NCBI RefSeq assembly: GCF_000381125.1
Contig: NZ_KB905941.1
Span: forward strand, 23,246-87,245
Reading direction: 5' to 3'
DNA: 64,000 bases
From: Caldimonas manganoxidans ATCC BAA-369
GTDB taxonomy: Bacteria > Pseudomonadota > Gammaproteobacteria > Burkholderiales > Burkholderiaceae_C
The notes under the pieces were generated by a model. That model made no database searches. It worked only from the letters and a program-made list of their open reading frames with translations, and was not told the DNA's origin. This document shows positions 16,830 to 27,920 of this stretch, piece after piece. A program made the translations under genes and the position numbers. Position 1 is the first letter of the stretch. Each line of letters opens with the position of its first letter.

Positions 16830-18320
16830 ATGGAAAAGTCCCTTGACACCGCACTCGTGTGGTTCCGCCGGGACCTGCGCTCGCAGGACCATGCCGCCTT
16901 GTACCATGCGCTGCGCTCGGCGCGGCAGGTGTGGTGTGCGTTCGTCTTCGACACGGACATCCTCGACCCCCTGCCCCGGACCGATCGCCGGGTCGAGTTC
17001 ATTCGCGACAGCCTGGTCGATCTGGACGCTCAGCTGCGCGACTTGGCCCGCAGCCACGGCCGCGAAGACGGAGGGTTGATCGTGCGGCACGGACGCGCCA
17101 GCGAGGAAATCGTCGCACTGGCGCGCCAGCTCCAGGTCCAAGCGGTCTATGCCAACCACGACTACGAGCCTGCGGCACGCGAACGCGATGCCCGTGTGCG
17201 AGGCGCCCTGGCCGAGGCGGGAATCGCTTGGCATTCGAGCAAGGATCAGGTGGTGTTCGAGGCCGACGAACTGCTGACGGCTGCCGGCACGCCTTACGGC
17301 GTGTTCACGCCCTACAAAACCGCGTGGCTGAAGAAGCTCAGACCCGAGGACCTGTACGCCTATCCGGTGGCCCGTCATGCCGATGCGCTGGCCCCGCGCC
17401 CCGAAGCCCTGCGCACCGGCGTGCCGGAGCTGGCCGCGCTGGGCTTTGCCAGCAGCGGCTTACACGACTTGCCCATTCCCACCGGCAGCTGCGGTGCGCG
17501 CCGGCTGCTGGAGGATTTCCTGGGGCGCATCGACCATTACCACGAGAACCGGGATTTCCCAGCCATCAAAGGCCCCAGCTATCTCTCGGTGCATCTGCGC
17601 TTTGGCACGGTGTCGATTCGGGAGCTCGTCCGCCTGGCTTGGCAGCGTGCGCAGGCCGGCTCCCGGGGCGCCGAAGTCTGGCTGAGCGAGCTGATTTGGC
17701 GCGATTTCTATCATCAAATCCTGTACCACCATCCGCATGTGGTGAACCGTGCCTTCCACCCGGAATACGACCGCATCCGTTGGGAACAAGGCAAAGCCGC
17801 CCAGGCCTTGTTTCGCGCCTGGTGCGAGGGGCGAACCGGCTACCCGCTGGTGGACGCGGCCATGGCCCAGCTCAACCAGACCGGCTACATGCACAACCGC
17901 CTGCGCATGGTGACGGCCAGCTTCCTGGTCAAGGATCTGGGCATCGACTGGCGCTGGGGCGAACGCTACTTCGCCGAGAAGCTCAACGACTTCGACCTGG
18001 CGGCCAACAACGGCGGCTGGCAGTGGGCAGCCTCCACCGGCTGCGATGCGCAGCCGTGGTTTCGCATCTTCAATCCGGTGACCCAAAGCGAGAAGTTCGA
18101 CGCAGCCGGCCGTTTCATTCGCCGCTACCTGCCGCAATTGGCACGACTGCCCGACGCGCTGGTGCATGCGCCGTGGAAGGCACGGCCCGTGGACCTGGCT
18201 GCCGCCGGCATCACGCTGGGCACCACCTACCCGGCACCGCTGGTCCAGCATGAACAGGCGCGCCAGCGCACGCTGGCTCGCTATGCCGTGGTGAAGGAAG
18301 TGGGACGCTCCAAGCCTTAG
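16830..18320 (+). CDS. phrB: Deoxyribodipyrimidine photolyase (class I CPD photolyase)
   Basis: 496-aa blue-light flavoenzyme that splits cyclobutane pyrimidine dimers. N-terminal antenna domain (residues 5-130, ALVWFRRDLR) and C-terminal FAD domain with GRTGYPLVDAAMAQL, MHNRLRMVTASFL, and NNGGWQWAASTGCDAQPWFR. Tryptophans in positions expected for the photoreduction triad are present (IWRDFY, WRWGERYF, QWAAST). Start at 16830 follows the family; 36 bp separate it from the divergent yqgE. Its stop overlaps the stop of the diguanylate cyclase on the other strand. Confidence 0.95.
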   Translation: MEKSLDTALVWFRRDLRSQDHAALYHALRSARQVWCAFVFDTDILDPLPRTDRRVEFIRDSLVDLDAQLRDLARSHGREDGGLIVRHGRASEEIVALARQLQVQAVYANHDYEPAARERDARVRGALAEAGIAWHSSKDQVVFEADELLTAAGTPYGVFTPYKTAWLKKLRPEDLYAYPVARHADALAPRPEALRTGVPELAALGFASSGLHDLPIPTGSCGARRLLEDFLGRIDHYHENRDFPAIKGPSYLSVHLRFGTVSIRELVRLAWQRAQAGSRGAEVWLSELIWRDFYHQILYHHPHVVNRAFHPEYDRIRWEQGKAAQALFRAWCEGRTGYPLVDAAMAQLNQTGYMHNRLRMVTASFLVKDLGIDWRWGERYFAEKLNDFDLAANNGGWQWAASTGCDAQPWFRIFNPVTQSEKFDAAGRFIRRYLPQLARLPDALVHAPWKARPVDLAAAGITLGTTYPAPLVQHEQARQRTLARYAVVKEVGRSKP

Positions 18321-19378
18321 AACAGCTCGATGTCTCCGACCTTGCCACTGGGCGCAAGCACGCCACTGCGCACCAAGGCCTCGTGGTTGCAGACTTGGTT
18401 GCGGCCGTGTTGCTTGGCGTGATAGACGGCGCGGTCGGCCCGCTCGAACGCAGCGCTGGGCGCATCGCCGGGCTGGACTTCGGTGAAGCCGATGCTGACC
18501 GTCACCCGCCCCACTTGAGGGAAGGTGTAGGCCTCCATGTTGGCGCGCAGGCGCTCGAAGGCATGGGCCGCATCGGTCTCCTGGGGACAGCGCAGCAGCA
18601 CGACGAATTCTTCGCCACCGAAACGGTAGAGCCGGTCGTGGAAGCGAAAGGTGTTGCGCAGGATGCGGGCCACCAACAGCAGCACCTCGTCACCGATGAG
18701 GTGGCCGAAGCGATCGTTCACATGCTTGAAGTGATCGATGTCCACGACCCCCAGCCAGTGCTTGGTCGGGCCCAGCCCGCCGTGGCGGCGATCGCCATCG
18801 GAGGCGGCCACCGCAGCGCCGCCTTGGTGGGCCGTCTTGAGGAAGGCCTCATCGAAGGTCTTGCGGTTGAGCAGGCCGGTCAGGGTGTCGCGCTCGCTGT
18901 AGTCGAGCAGACCATGGAAGTTGCGATAAATGCGCAGAATGCTGCCGACCATGCGCTTCATGGCGGCCGTCAAGCGTTGCGCCGTGCGCACTTCGATCAC
19001 CCCCAAGCCTTCCCCGTCGGCCACCAGCGGGAAGATCGTCACTGCCATCGGCGGGTTCTGCTGAGGGTCTGGGCCGAGTTCCACGAGGGCCTGTCGGCGC
19101 AGGCTGGCCTCGTGCTGCGGCAGAGTGTCGCGCGGTGGCAGGGTCTCGAAAGCCACCCAGGGCGGATCGGACACTGCCGTCGGCTGCCCGGCATCGATCC
19201 GAGCACGCAAGAGCCAGCGTTGATCGACCTCATCCCCGACCAGCTTGTACACCGCCACGCTCAGTGGCGCCAGCAGGTCCATCAAGGCATGGGCCAGGGT
19301 CACGTCCAGCAAATCGCGGTCCCGGTAGCCCGTGAGGGCCGCCAGGTGGTCGATGGCCGACGGGACGGTGCGAGGCAT
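18317..19378 (-). CDS. GGDEF diguanylate cyclase
   Basis: 353 aa. The N-terminal half (about 1-170) looks like a GAF-type sensor with no recognised ligand motif; the C-terminal half is a GGDEF domain with active site GGEEF and the inhibitory I-site RxxD five residues upstream (RFHDRLYRFGGEEF), so c-di-GMP synthesis with product inhibition is expected. Start at 19378 is fixed by GGAGG nine bases upstream. It lies 22 bp after chpA and is likely the last gene of the Pil-Chp operon, which would tie twitching chemosensing to c-di-GMP. Confidence 0.92.
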   Translation of the reverse strand: MPRTVPSAIDHLAALTGYRDRDLLDVTLAHALMDLLAPLSVAVYKLVGDEVDQRWLLRARIDAGQPTAVSDPPWVAFETLPPRDTLPQHEASLRRQALVELGPDPQQNPPMAVTIFPLVADGEGLGVIEVRTAQRLTAAMKRMVGSILRIYRNFHGLLDYSERDTLTGLLNRKTFDEAFLKTAHQGGAAVAASDGDRRHGGLGPTKHWLGVVDIDHFKHVNDRFGHLIGDEVLLLVARILRNTFRFHDRLYRFGGEEFVVLLRCPQETDAAHAFERLRANMEAYTFPQVGRVTVSIGFTEVQPGDAPSAAFERADRAVYHAKQHGRNQVCNHEALVRSGVLAPSGKVGDIELF

Positions 19379-19400
19379 GTGCGGCACCCTCCGTCCAGAG

Positions 19401-22400
19401 TCAGTGCACCGGCTCGGCGCTGGCCGCTTGAGCGACATATCGGCCGATCAATGCCAGCAGCTCCTCCTCGCTGTAGGGCTTGCCCAGGTAGTGATTGACC
19501 CCGAGCTCGGCGGCGTAGTCGCGGTGCTTCTGCGCGATGCGAGAGGTGATCATGATGACCGGCAAATCGGCCAGACGCGCATCGGCCCGCAGGTTGCGCA
19601 CCAGGTCGAAGCCGTCCATGCGGGGCATCTCGATGTCGCTGAGCACCACCGCGGGACGCTCCTCGGCCAGCCGCTCCAGCGCCTCCAGGCCATCTTTGGC
19701 CAACGCCACGCGGTAGCCCTCGCGGGCCAGCAAGCGCTGAGTCACGCGGCGCACCGTGAGCGAGTCGTCCACCACCAGCACCAGCGGCGTGGTCGGCTCG
19801 CCAGCCGCAGCCCGTTGGCGTTCGACCGCGTCGGCCTGGCGCTGCGCCTCGGCCCCAGGCTGCATCGCCGCCGCGGTGAGGGCCCGGGCCTCCTCGCCGT
19901 ACACCGTGGCCAGGGCCACGGGGTTGTAGATGAGCGCCACCGCCCCCGAGGCCAGCAGCGTCATGCCGGCCAGACCCGGCAGTCGCGACAGCTGGGGCCC
20001 CAGGTTCTTCACCACCACTTCCTGCGTGCCCAGCACCTCATCCACATGCAGGGCCACGCGCTGCTGGGCGCTGCGCACCACCACGATGGGCTGCGTGCGC
20101 CCCCCTTCCTGACCGCGACCGCTGGCTTGCAGCAAGGCACCCAGCCAGAAGAAGGGCAGCATCTGCTCACCCAGCAGATAGACCGAGGTCTCGTACGCCC
20201 GCTGAACCTCCTCGGGGGTGGCGCGCCGCACGATCTCGATGAGGTTGGCCGGCACACCCACCGTCACGGTGCCACAACGCAGCATCACGATCTGCGTGAC
20301 CGCCGTGGTCAGCGGCAGCACCAGCTTGAAGCTCGTGCCTTGTCCGGGTGCCGTGGCGGTTTCGATACGGCCCCCCATGGCATGGACATCCGAGCGCACC
20401 ACATCCATGCCCACGCCGCGGCCGGCCAGTTCGGTGACCGTCTCGGCCGTGGAGAAGCCCGGCGTGAAGATCAGGTTGGCCAGATCGGCATCGCTGGGGT
20501 CTTCATCCGGCCCGATCAGGCCCATGGCCCGGCCTCGCTCGCGGATGCGCGCCAGGTTCAGGCCGGCCCCATCGTCACGGAACTCGATGGCCACTTCGTT
20601 GCCTTCCTGGTGCAAAGCCACGACGATGGTTCCGACCGGGTCTTTGCCCGCCGCCACCCGATCTTGCGGAAGCTCGATGCCATGCGTGACGCAATTGCGC
20701 AACAAGTGTTCGAAAGACGCGGTCATGCGGTCGAGCACGCCGCGGTCGACTTCGATCGAGCCGCCCACGATGTCCAAGCGCACCTGCTTGCCGGTTTCTT
20801 TGGCCGCCAGCCGCACGACACGGTACAGACGTTCGGACAAGCCTTCGAATTCGACCATGCGGGTGCGCAGCAGGTCGTCTTGCAATTCACGTGTCAGACG
20901 GGCCTGGGCCGCCAGCTCATCCTCGGTGGTCTCCAGCGCACGCTGCAGCGCCCGCTGCACCGTGGCCACGTCGTTCACCGACTCGGCCATCATGCGAGTG
21001 ATTTCCTGGAAGCGGGTGAAGCGGTCGAACTCCAGCGGGTCGAAAGCCAAGCCTTCGGCCTTGGCCTGCTCCATGCGCGAGGCCATCTGCGTTTCGGCTT
21101 GCAATTCGATGTCGCGCAGCTGCTGGCGCAGGCGCTCCAGGTTGTCGGTCAAGTCGTTCAGCGAGCCCTTGATCTGGCGCACCTCGGACTCCAGCCGGGC
21201 GCGCGTGATGCTCACCTCGCCGGCCTGGTTGACCAAGCGGTCGAGCAACTGGGCGCGCACCCGCACGGCCGCTTGGCCAGTGTGCACCGCGGCACGTGCC
21301 GTGGCCGTCTGGACGGCCCCTGCCCCAGAGGCCGTCTGCACGAACCGCGACCAGTCGATCTCCGGCTCGACATCGGACGCAGCAGCGTGCGCCGCCCCCC
21401 CTTCCGGCGCAGGGGCAGGACCGCGATCCGTCGCCGCCACGCTTTCGGCCGGCCGCTCCTCGATCGGCAGGTCCACGTGTTCCATCAAAGGCGAGGGCGA
21501 GGACGGGGCCTCCAGCACCGCCGCGTCCTCGGGGCTGGCCTGAATCGCCGCCGTGGCGTCGGCATAGGCCTGGGCATCTTGGCGACGCAGCGCTTCGAAC
21601 ACCGCCATGATCACGTCGGCGCGGGCCTGGAGCGGCTCCACCTCCTCGGCGGTCACATCCCCACGGGCCAGCAGGCGTTCGATCGAGGTCTCGAGGCGGT
21701 GGGCGAGTTCGCCCAAACGCATCGCCCCGGCCAGACGAGCGCCACCTTTGAAGGTGTGCAAGGTGCGCATGCAAGCCTGGCCCGCCTGGACATTGCCAGG
21801 CTGCTGCAGCCATTCGCGCAACTGGCTGGCCAGCTGAGGCAACAGTTCCTGGGCCTCTTCTTCGAAAATGGGGAACAGGTCGGCATCGACCGCATCGATG
21901 GCATCGATGTCGTCGTCGATGTCCAGCCCCTGGCCAGGCAGTCCGGTGACATGCTTGGCCTGGGTCTGGGCCCAGTTCGGCAAAGACGACAAGTCCCGCA
22001 GCTCGGCGCGCCCCAAGTCGGGCAGCGCATCCCACCGAGACGGCGGCTCGGCCGACGAGCTCGGCGCGGCCAATTCCCCGTCCGCCGGCCCGACAGCCTC
22101 ACCGACCGATTCGGCTTCAGCCCGGGCAGTGGCTTGGTCACGCGGGAGCAAATCGCCCGGCGTGGAATCCTGGAGCACGCCCGGCGTGGAGTCCTGGAGC
22201 TCGCCCCCCGCCTGCATCGACTCCAGCGCATGGGCCAACTGCTGCTCATGCTCGTCCAAACGCGCCAGCAACTCCGGCGAGGGCTCCTTCAGGAAACCCG
22301 CGGCGAACTGATGCAGCAAGCGACGGATCTCGTCGGCCACATCGACGAACAGCCGGGCCTGTTCGGCATCGCCACGTCCGATGGCTTGCACGCGCATCAG

Positions 22401-25400
22401 CGCATGTTCCAAACGGCGCGCCAATTGCGACAGATCGGTAAAGCCCACGGTGGCCGAGGAACCCGCCAGCGAATGCGCGTGGGCGATGGCAGCCTCGCCG
22501 ACCGGGCGGTCCAGCTCCAAGGCCCACTCGGCCAGTTCGGTACTCAGCCGGCGCGACAGCTCGTCGGCCTCGGTCAAATAGATGTTGAACAGCGGAATGC
22601 CGATACGCAAGGGCCCGACGATCTTGACCTGGTCGCTCACCGGTTCGGAACTCGGTTGCGCCGGGTGGGACGCTGGCTCGGCGCCTTCGGTCGGTGCCAC
22701 GCTCTGCAAGGGCCCCGGCTGGGCGGACTGCGGCGCAGCGGCTGCAGGCTCGGAGGCTTCGATGAGCCCCAAATCCAGGTCCAGGCTGCCGAAGTCAAGA
22801 CTCACCTCGGGCAAGGGTTCGCGCACCGGCTCGTCCTCGACCGCCAGCGGCAGCTCGGCAGCGGCCGGCTCGGAAGGCGCCACGGGCGCTGCGGCATCCT
22901 CGAACGCGGACAGGTCCAAGTGCAAGGCCGGCACGTCCACCGGCACGGCTTGCGGCGCCACCGGTTCGGCCGCGGGCAACTCCGCCGGCATCGATACCGC
23001 CGTCGGTCCACCCGGCGCATGCACGGGCAGACGCCGCCCCTCCAGACGCATCGCGTCGGCTGCCGCACGGACCGGGGCGCTGTGATGCGTGGGCTCCACC
23101 CGCGCAGCGACTTCACCGACCCAGGCGGCCAGATAATCGAGCACCTCGCCCGTGAAGGCCAACAAGTCCTCGGTGGCAGGCTTCTGATCGGCCAGCCAGG
23201 TGTTGTACAGCTGCTCGCAGGCCCAGGCCGCTTCGCCGAAGTCGTGCAGGCCCACCATGCGCGAGCTGCCCTTGAGCGTGTGGAACGAGCGACGCACCGT
23301 GGTCAGCTGCTCGATGTCGTCGGGCGCGCGGGTCAACAGGTCCAAGGCCGCCCCGGCCGTGGCCATGACCTCCTGGGCCTCCTCGAGGAAGACGGCTCGC
23401 ATCTCGTCGTCGTCTTCCAGGCCCGAGCGCCCGTCAGGCGCCGGGGCGCTCGCCGCAGCAACGGGCTCGGCCGCCAGGGTCGCCGCATCGGAGGCGGTGG
23501 ACACGAAATCGGTGACCGCCTGCACGATTTGCTCGCGCACCGTCTGCAGATCGGCCTGGCCGCGAGCGGCCTGCTCGACGGCGGCATGGGCCTGATTCAA
23601 CGGCTCGACCAGGGACGGCTGGTCCGCCACCATGGCTTGGTCGGACAAGCGCTGCAGCTCGGCCGACAGGGCTTCGAGCGAGAGATCTTCACGCTCGACC
23701 TGGGCGGCCAAGGCCTGGGCCTGTTCGATCAGCCGGGGCTCCACCAGCGTCACTGCCGGCGCCGGCGGCTCGGTCGAGCGACCCATCACCGGGCGCAGCT
23801 CCCCCCGCTCGGCATCGAAGGTGAACAGCGACTTGGCCAGCTGTGGCTGGTAGCTGAGCATGTCGATCAGGAAGCCCAGCGCCCCAAGATTGCCGGCCAG
23901 TCGCTCGAAGGTGGCCACTGCCGACGGTGATTGCGGATCGACCTCGGTGGCCAACAACTCGTCGACCACGTCGCGCATGCGCAGCACGGCCTGCGAGGCT
24001 TGATCCATGCCCAGCACCGAAAGCACGCCACGCATGGCGGCCAGTTGGTCCGGCACCGGCGCCAGCACGGAGCGATCGGACGGATGGCGGAAGTACTGAT
24101 CGATCTGCTTTTCGGCCTCGGCCAAAGAAGCGCGCAGCTCCTGAACCACGCTGCCCATGGTCTGGCGATCCGACACCCGGCGGTACAGATCCTCCATCCA
24201 GGGCTCCAGCGGCTGCGCGGGCTGCCCCTGACGTACCGACTCGATGCGTTCGGCCAAGCGATGGCTGCGCTCTGCAAGCCGTGGGTCATCGAAGTCCGCA
24301 TCCTCGAGCGAGGCCTCCAGATACAGCACACTGGTGGCCACCTCCATGGCCAGTGCGGCCGCAGGCGCCGCGGCCGACTCCACCGTCTGCGCCGCCGCGC
24401 GCATCAGCGCTTCGGCCAAAGACTCACCGGCGGGGTAAATCTTGCGCAGGGAATCTCCCACGAGGCTGAACTGCTCGTTCAAGCCGGTCAGGCGATGCAT
24501 CTCCCCACCGGCCACGGCCGACCAGGCATCCTTGGCGGCGGCCACACGCTTGCGCGCCTGCACCAACAACGCCGGATCGAAGCGGCCGAGGTGCGACACC
24601 TCGTAGTCCACCGGCTCATGGTCTTCCAGACCATAGGCGCGACGCACGGCCTGCACACGCGGGGCCGCCCCCTCCTGAGGACGGCACTGGGCACAGAAGA
24701 ACAGCAGATCCTGCGCCAAGCGCTCGGAGACGGCCGACTCGCCGCGCTCGATCATGCCGAACTGCGCCAGAATGCGCGAAGCCACACGCTTGCTGTAGAC
24801 GTCCAGCGGCAACAGGCCCTGAGCCAGGGCTTCGAAGAAGGCCGCCGCCAGCCGCCAGAACGTGGCCGCGTGCATCGTCGGCGCACTGTGCCCGAGGCCG
24901 GCGCACAAATCACTCATGCGTTGGGCCGTACGGGCCGTGGACCGTCCCCGCATCAACGTCAGCAGCAACGCCTCGAGTTCGCCTCGCGTGGTCGCATCGG
25001 GACTGCGCGGGCCAACCCCGGCGACATCGGCCACTTCGGTCCAATGCCAGTCGACGCTCCACAGGTCGGCCGGATGGATGCGATCGGCCCCGGCCAGCTC
25101 CTGCACCGCGCGGTACTGGGGGAACAACGACACGCTGGACACCTTGCGGCCCGCCAGCACGCGCGAGAGGTAGTCCAACAAGCCGAACGAAGCTTTCTCG
25201 AGGGTCTCGACCGCTGCGGCGTCGAGCTTTTGGGGCTTCTGGATGTAGCGCTGGATGGCCGCCTCGCTGGCCCGCAGCACATTGGCTGCAGCCGGCATCC
25301 CCACGAGTTCGAGCGCACCGACGCCCTGGTGGATCTGCTGGCGCGCGGTTCTCAGGACCGACGGATCGACCGCGTCGACGTCCGAGCCGGCAGCGCTGTG

Positions 25401-25526
25401 GGCCTCTTTGAGGAAACGGCGCAAGGCCTTGTGTGCATGGTCGAGCGACTTGCGCAACTCCTCCTGAACCCAGGCCAGGGCGCTGAGGTCGTCGCCGGTC
25501 CGACTGTCTCGGTTGCTGCTGTCCAT
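19401..25526 (-). CDS. chpA: ChpA/PilL hybrid chemotaxis histidine kinase
   Basis: 2041-aa CheA-type kinase controlling type IV pilus twitching. Three phosphotransfer domains keep the His: HTLKGSSRMVG near residue 749, HSLAGSSATVG near 1017 and HTFKGGARLAG near 1257; two further Hpt-like regions lie in the N-terminal 550 residues (IHQGVGALELVG keeps a His, LAAMRGVLSVLG does not). Then CheA dimerisation helices (about 1420-1520), HATPase with HLLRNCVTHG near 1609, a CheW-like domain (about 1730-1870) and a C-terminal receiver with phospho-Asp in LSDIEMPRMDGF near 1964. The product is the hub that phosphorylates PilG/PilH. ATG at 25526 preferred over the GTG at 25538. A Pro/Ala/Glu-rich linker (about 830-960) is low-complexity. 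Confidence 0.95.
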   Translation of the reverse strand: MDSSNRDSRTGDDLSALAWVQEELRKSLDHAHKALRRFLKEAHSAAGSDVDAVDPSVLRTARQQIHQGVGALELVGMPAAANVLRASEAAIQRYIQKPQKLDAAAVETLEKASFGLLDYLSRVLAGRKVSSVSLFPQYRAVQELAGADRIHPADLWSVDWHWTEVADVAGVGPRSPDATTRGELEALLLTLMRGRSTARTAQRMSDLCAGLGHSAPTMHAATFWRLAAAFFEALAQGLLPLDVYSKRVASRILAQFGMIERGESAVSERLAQDLLFFCAQCRPQEGAAPRVQAVRRAYGLEDHEPVDYEVSHLGRFDPALLVQARKRVAAAKDAWSAVAGGEMHRLTGLNEQFSLVGDSLRKIYPAGESLAEALMRAAAQTVESAAAPAAALAMEVATSVLYLEASLEDADFDDPRLAERSHRLAERIESVRQGQPAQPLEPWMEDLYRRVSDRQTMGSVVQELRASLAEAEKQIDQYFRHPSDRSVLAPVPDQLAAMRGVLSVLGMDQASQAVLRMRDVVDELLATEVDPQSPSAVATFERLAGNLGALGFLIDMLSYQPQLAKSLFTFDAERGELRPVMGRSTEPPAPAVTLVEPRLIEQAQALAAQVEREDLSLEALSAELQRLSDQAMVADQPSLVEPLNQAHAAVEQAARGQADLQTVREQIVQAVTDFVSTASDAATLAAEPVAAASAPAPDGRSGLEDDDEMRAVFLEEAQEVMATAGAALDLLTRAPDDIEQLTTVRRSFHTLKGSSRMVGLHDFGEAAWACEQLYNTWLADQKPATEDLLAFTGEVLDYLAAWVGEVAARVEPTHHSAPVRAAADAMRLEGRRLPVHAPGGPTAVSMPAELPAAEPVAPQAVPVDVPALHLDLSAFEDAAAPVAPSEPAAAELPLAVEDEPVREPLPEVSLDFGSLDLDLGLIEASEPAAAAPQSAQPGPLQSVAPTEGAEPASHPAQPSSEPVSDQVKIVGPLRIGIPLFNIYLTEADELSRRLSTELAEWALELDRPVGEAAIAHAHSLAGSSATVGFTDLSQLARRLEHALMRVQAIGRGDAEQARLFVDVADEIRRLLHQFAAGFLKEPSPELLARLDEHEQQLAHALESMQAGGELQDSTPGVLQDSTPGDLLPRDQATARAEAESVGEAVGPADGELAAPSSSAEPPSRWDALPDLGRAELRDLSSLPNWAQTQAKHVTGLPGQGLDIDDDIDAIDAVDADLFPIFEEEAQELLPQLASQLREWLQQPGNVQAGQACMRTLHTFKGGARLAGAMRLGELAHRLETSIERLLARGDVTAEEVEPLQARADVIMAVFEALRRQDAQAYADATAAIQASPEDAAVLEAPSSPSPLMEHVDLPIEERPAESVAATDRGPAPAPEGGAAHAAASDVEPEIDWSRFVQTASGAGAVQTATARAAVHTGQAAVRVRAQLLDRLVNQAGEVSITRARLESEVRQIKGSLNDLTDNLERLRQQLRDIELQAETQMASRMEQAKAEGLAFDPLEFDRFTRFQEITRMMAESVNDVATVQRALQRALETTEDELAAQARLTRELQDDLLRTRMVEFEGLSERLYRVVRLAAKETGKQVRLDIVGGSIEVDRGVLDRMTASFEHLLRNCVTHGIELPQDRVAAGKDPVGTIVVALHQEGNEVAIEFRDDGAGLNLARIRERGRAMGLIGPDEDPSDADLANLIFTPGFSTAETVTELAGRGVGMDVVRSDVHAMGGRIETATAPGQGTSFKLVLPLTTAVTQIVMLRCGTVTVGVPANLIEIVRRATPEEVQRAYETSVYLLGEQMLPFFWLGALLQASGRGQEGGRTQPIVVVRSAQQRVALHVDEVLGTQEVVVKNLGPQLSRLPGLAGMTLLASGAVALIYNPVALATVYGEEARALTAAAMQPGAEAQRQADAVERQRAAAGEPTTPLVLVVDDSLTVRRVTQRLLAREGYRVALAKDGLEALERLAEERPAVVLSDIEMPRMDGFDLVRNLRADARLADLPVIMITSRIAQKHRDYAAELGVNHYLGKPYSEEELLALIGRYVAQAASAEPVH

Positions 25527-25543
25527 CCAGTGCCCCACCCTGC

Positions 25544-27853
25544 TCAGCTGATCTTGAAGCGCGCCACCGACTGCTTCAGTTCTTCGGCGGTCTTGGACAG
25601 CTCACGCACCAGTTGCGCCGTCGAGCGTGTGCCCTCACCGGTTTGCTCGGTCACCGCGAAGATGTGCTGAATGTTGCCGGCCACGATGTTGGCCGATTCG
25701 GCTTCACGGGAGGCCTGGGCCGAAATCTCCTCGATCAGCTCGGCCAGCTGGCGCGACACGCGGTCGATCTCACCGAGCGCCGTGCCGGCGTGGTCCGACA
25801 GTTTGGCCCCTTCCACCACGCCCTGCGTGGAGCGCTCCATGGCCGCCACGGCATCGGCCGTGTCGGTCTGAATGGTTTTGACCAGCGCGGCGATCTGCTT
25901 GGTCGCATCGGCGGAACGCTCGGCCAGCCGCTGCACTTCCTCGGCCACCACCGAGAAGCCGCGCCCGGCTTCACCGGCCGAAGCCGCCTGGATGGCGGCG
26001 TTGAGCGCCAACACGTTGGTCTGTTCGGTAATGTCGGAAATCAGCTCGGTGATCTCACCGATCTCTTGCGAGGACTCGCCCAGCCGCTTGATCCGTTTGG
26101 AGGTTTCCTGGATCTGTTCACGAATGGCATTCATACCGCCGATGGCGTTTTGCACGGCCCGCAAGCCTTGCTCGGCAGCCAACAGCGACTGACGAGCCAC
26201 TTGGGCCGATTGCTGGGCTCGTGCCGACACTTCGTTGATTCGGCTGGCCATCTGGAGCACCGACTCACCCGTGTCACGAATCTCACGCAGCTGCTCGGTC
26301 GAGGCTGCCAGCAGTTCGGTGGACGTGGCCTCGACCTGTTGCGTGGTCTCGGTCACCCGCGTCACCGTACCCTGCACCTGAGCCACGAGGGTGCGCAGTT
26401 CCTCCACCGTGTAGTTCACCGAGTCGGCAATGGCACCGGTGATGTCCTCGGTCACCGTGGCTTGTTGCGTCAGGTCGCCTTCGGCTACCGTCTGCAACTC
26501 GTTCATCAGCCTCAGAATGGCCGCCTGGTTGGCATCATTGATGCGCTTGGCTTCTTGCTCCTGCCGCTCGGCCTCCAAGCGCTGCTGCTCGGCCAGCAGC
26601 GCACGCGCACGTTCGGCTTGGAAGTACACATAGAGCAGCCCGAGAATGCCGACCAAGGCCAAGACGATGGAGGTCAACAACACGATCAGGTTGACGGTGC
26701 CGAAGCCGGTCTTTTCGGACAGCAGCGTCTGCACTTCTTGCAAGCCCTTACGCAAGGCCTCGGAGTCGTCGATGATCACCACCTGGGCTTCGCGGGCCGA
26801 CACCAGCCCCTGGAGGTTGCCCAAGATGGCGCCGGCCTGAGTGCGGGTTTGCTCGTACAGCGCCTGCAAGGCCTGCAGGCGTTCCCTGGTCTGCTCGTCG
26901 CGCGTGGGTGGCAAGCGCAGTTCGGCGCTGCCCTCCAGCAAGCCTTGCGCGATTTCACGGAAAGAGTTCAAGTCCTTGCCGAGCAAGAACACGGCCTCGG
27001 GCGAGACGCCTTCCATCGTCAGGAACTCGTTGGCCGACTTTCCGATACGCTGCGTCAGCATCACCAGCTGCCCTGCGGCGGAGATTTCGGCCGGCGAGGC
27101 ATTTTGCTGCAGCTTCAGCGAGGAGATGGTCTCGGCAATCTCCAGCAGGTCGGCCGACTGGCGGTTGATGGTGCGCAAGGCTTGCCCCACCTGCGTCAAG
27201 ATCTCCTGCTGCGACAACACGATGCCGGCATTCTTCTCGGCGCGGTCGACCAGCGGCATGATGGGCTCGAGGGCCGGCTGCACATCCGGGGCCACCGGCA
27301 CGAGATCCGCTCCACCGTTGCGCAGACCACGCACGCCAGCGGCCAGCACCGAGGCACTTTCGCGCACCTCGGCAAAGGCCTGCGGGTTGCCCACCAGGGC
27401 CTGAGACACTGACTTGGCCAATCGCTGCGACTGCATCAGCGCCTCACCGGTGGTGCGCACCTGCGCTGCCACGTTGTTGGCATTGTTCTGCGAAATGCCC
27501 ACCACCGCCAGCAGGCCGACCACACCCAGCACGGTCAGCGCACCCAGGATCCGCTGCTGCTGGGCCACCGGCAAGTGGCCGATCAAGGGCAGCCGGGAAC
27601 GGGACTCCACGGCCTCGCCGGCTTGCATGCGTGTTTGCGCAAACTCGCCAGGCAATTCCGAGGGCGCCACCTCGGAGATGATGGAGGAGTCCTTGTCGGT
27701 GGAGGACGCCCCGTTGGGCCGCGTCTCCAGGCTGATCGTCGCATCCGCCCCCGGCAAAGGCAGCTCGTCCGAGGCCCCGTCGTACGGCTTGCCCAGTGAG
27801 TCCTCGCCCGGCCCCTTCTTGCCTTTGCCGGTGATCTTGCTGATGAAACTCAT
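25544..27853 (-). CDS. pilJ: PilJ, methyl-accepting chemotaxis protein for twitching
   Basis: 769-aa transmembrane receptor of the Pil-Chp system. A long cytoplasmic N-terminus is followed by TM1 (about 98-121), a periplasmic PilJ-type sensing region, TM2 (about 383-408), then the signalling coiled coil whose hairpin tip [20 protein letters not shown] lies near 611-640. Start at 27853 is set by GAGGGG just upstream. Neighbours pilI and chpA are on the same strand. No methyltransferase or methylesterase gene is present in the cluster. Confidence 0.95.
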   Translation of the reverse strand: MSFISKITGKGKKGPGEDSLGKPYDGASDELPLPGADATISLETRPNGASSTDKDSSIISEVAPSELPGEFAQTRMQAGEAVESRSRLPLIGHLPVAQQQRILGALTVLGVVGLLAVVGISQNNANNVAAQVRTTGEALMQSQRLAKSVSQALVGNPQAFAEVRESASVLAAGVRGLRNGGADLVPVAPDVQPALEPIMPLVDRAEKNAGIVLSQQEILTQVGQALRTINRQSADLLEIAETISSLKLQQNASPAEISAAGQLVMLTQRIGKSANEFLTMEGVSPEAVFLLGKDLNSFREIAQGLLEGSAELRLPPTRDEQTRERLQALQALYEQTRTQAGAILGNLQGLVSAREAQVVIIDDSEALRKGLQEVQTLLSEKTGFGTVNLIVLLTSIVLALVGILGLLYVYFQAERARALLAEQQRLEAERQEQEAKRINDANQAAILRLMNELQTVAEGDLTQQATVTEDITGAIADSVNYTVEELRTLVAQVQGTVTRVTETTQQVEATSTELLAASTEQLREIRDTGESVLQMASRINEVSARAQQSAQVARQSLLAAEQGLRAVQNAIGGMNAIREQIQETSKRIKRLGESSQEIGEITELISDITEQTNVLALNAAIQAASAGEAGRGFSVVAEEVQRLAERSADATKQIAALVKTIQTDTADAVAAMERSTQGVVEGAKLSDHAGTALGEIDRVSRQLAELIEEISAQASREAESANIVAGNIQHIFAVTEQTGEGTRSTAQLVRELSKTAEELKQSVARFKIS

Positions 27854-27920
27854 ATCCCCTCTAGCTTTCTGCTCGAACGTCACTCATAGCAGGCCGGTCG
27901 TCGCCGCGCGAGGCGCCCCG

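Noticed and set aside
19332..23930. A 1532-codon open frame on the plus strand opposite chpA
   Set aside because: It is His/Arg/Gly-rich with no domain, and mirrors the codon bias of the long chpA gene on the other strand; typical high-GC antisense frame.
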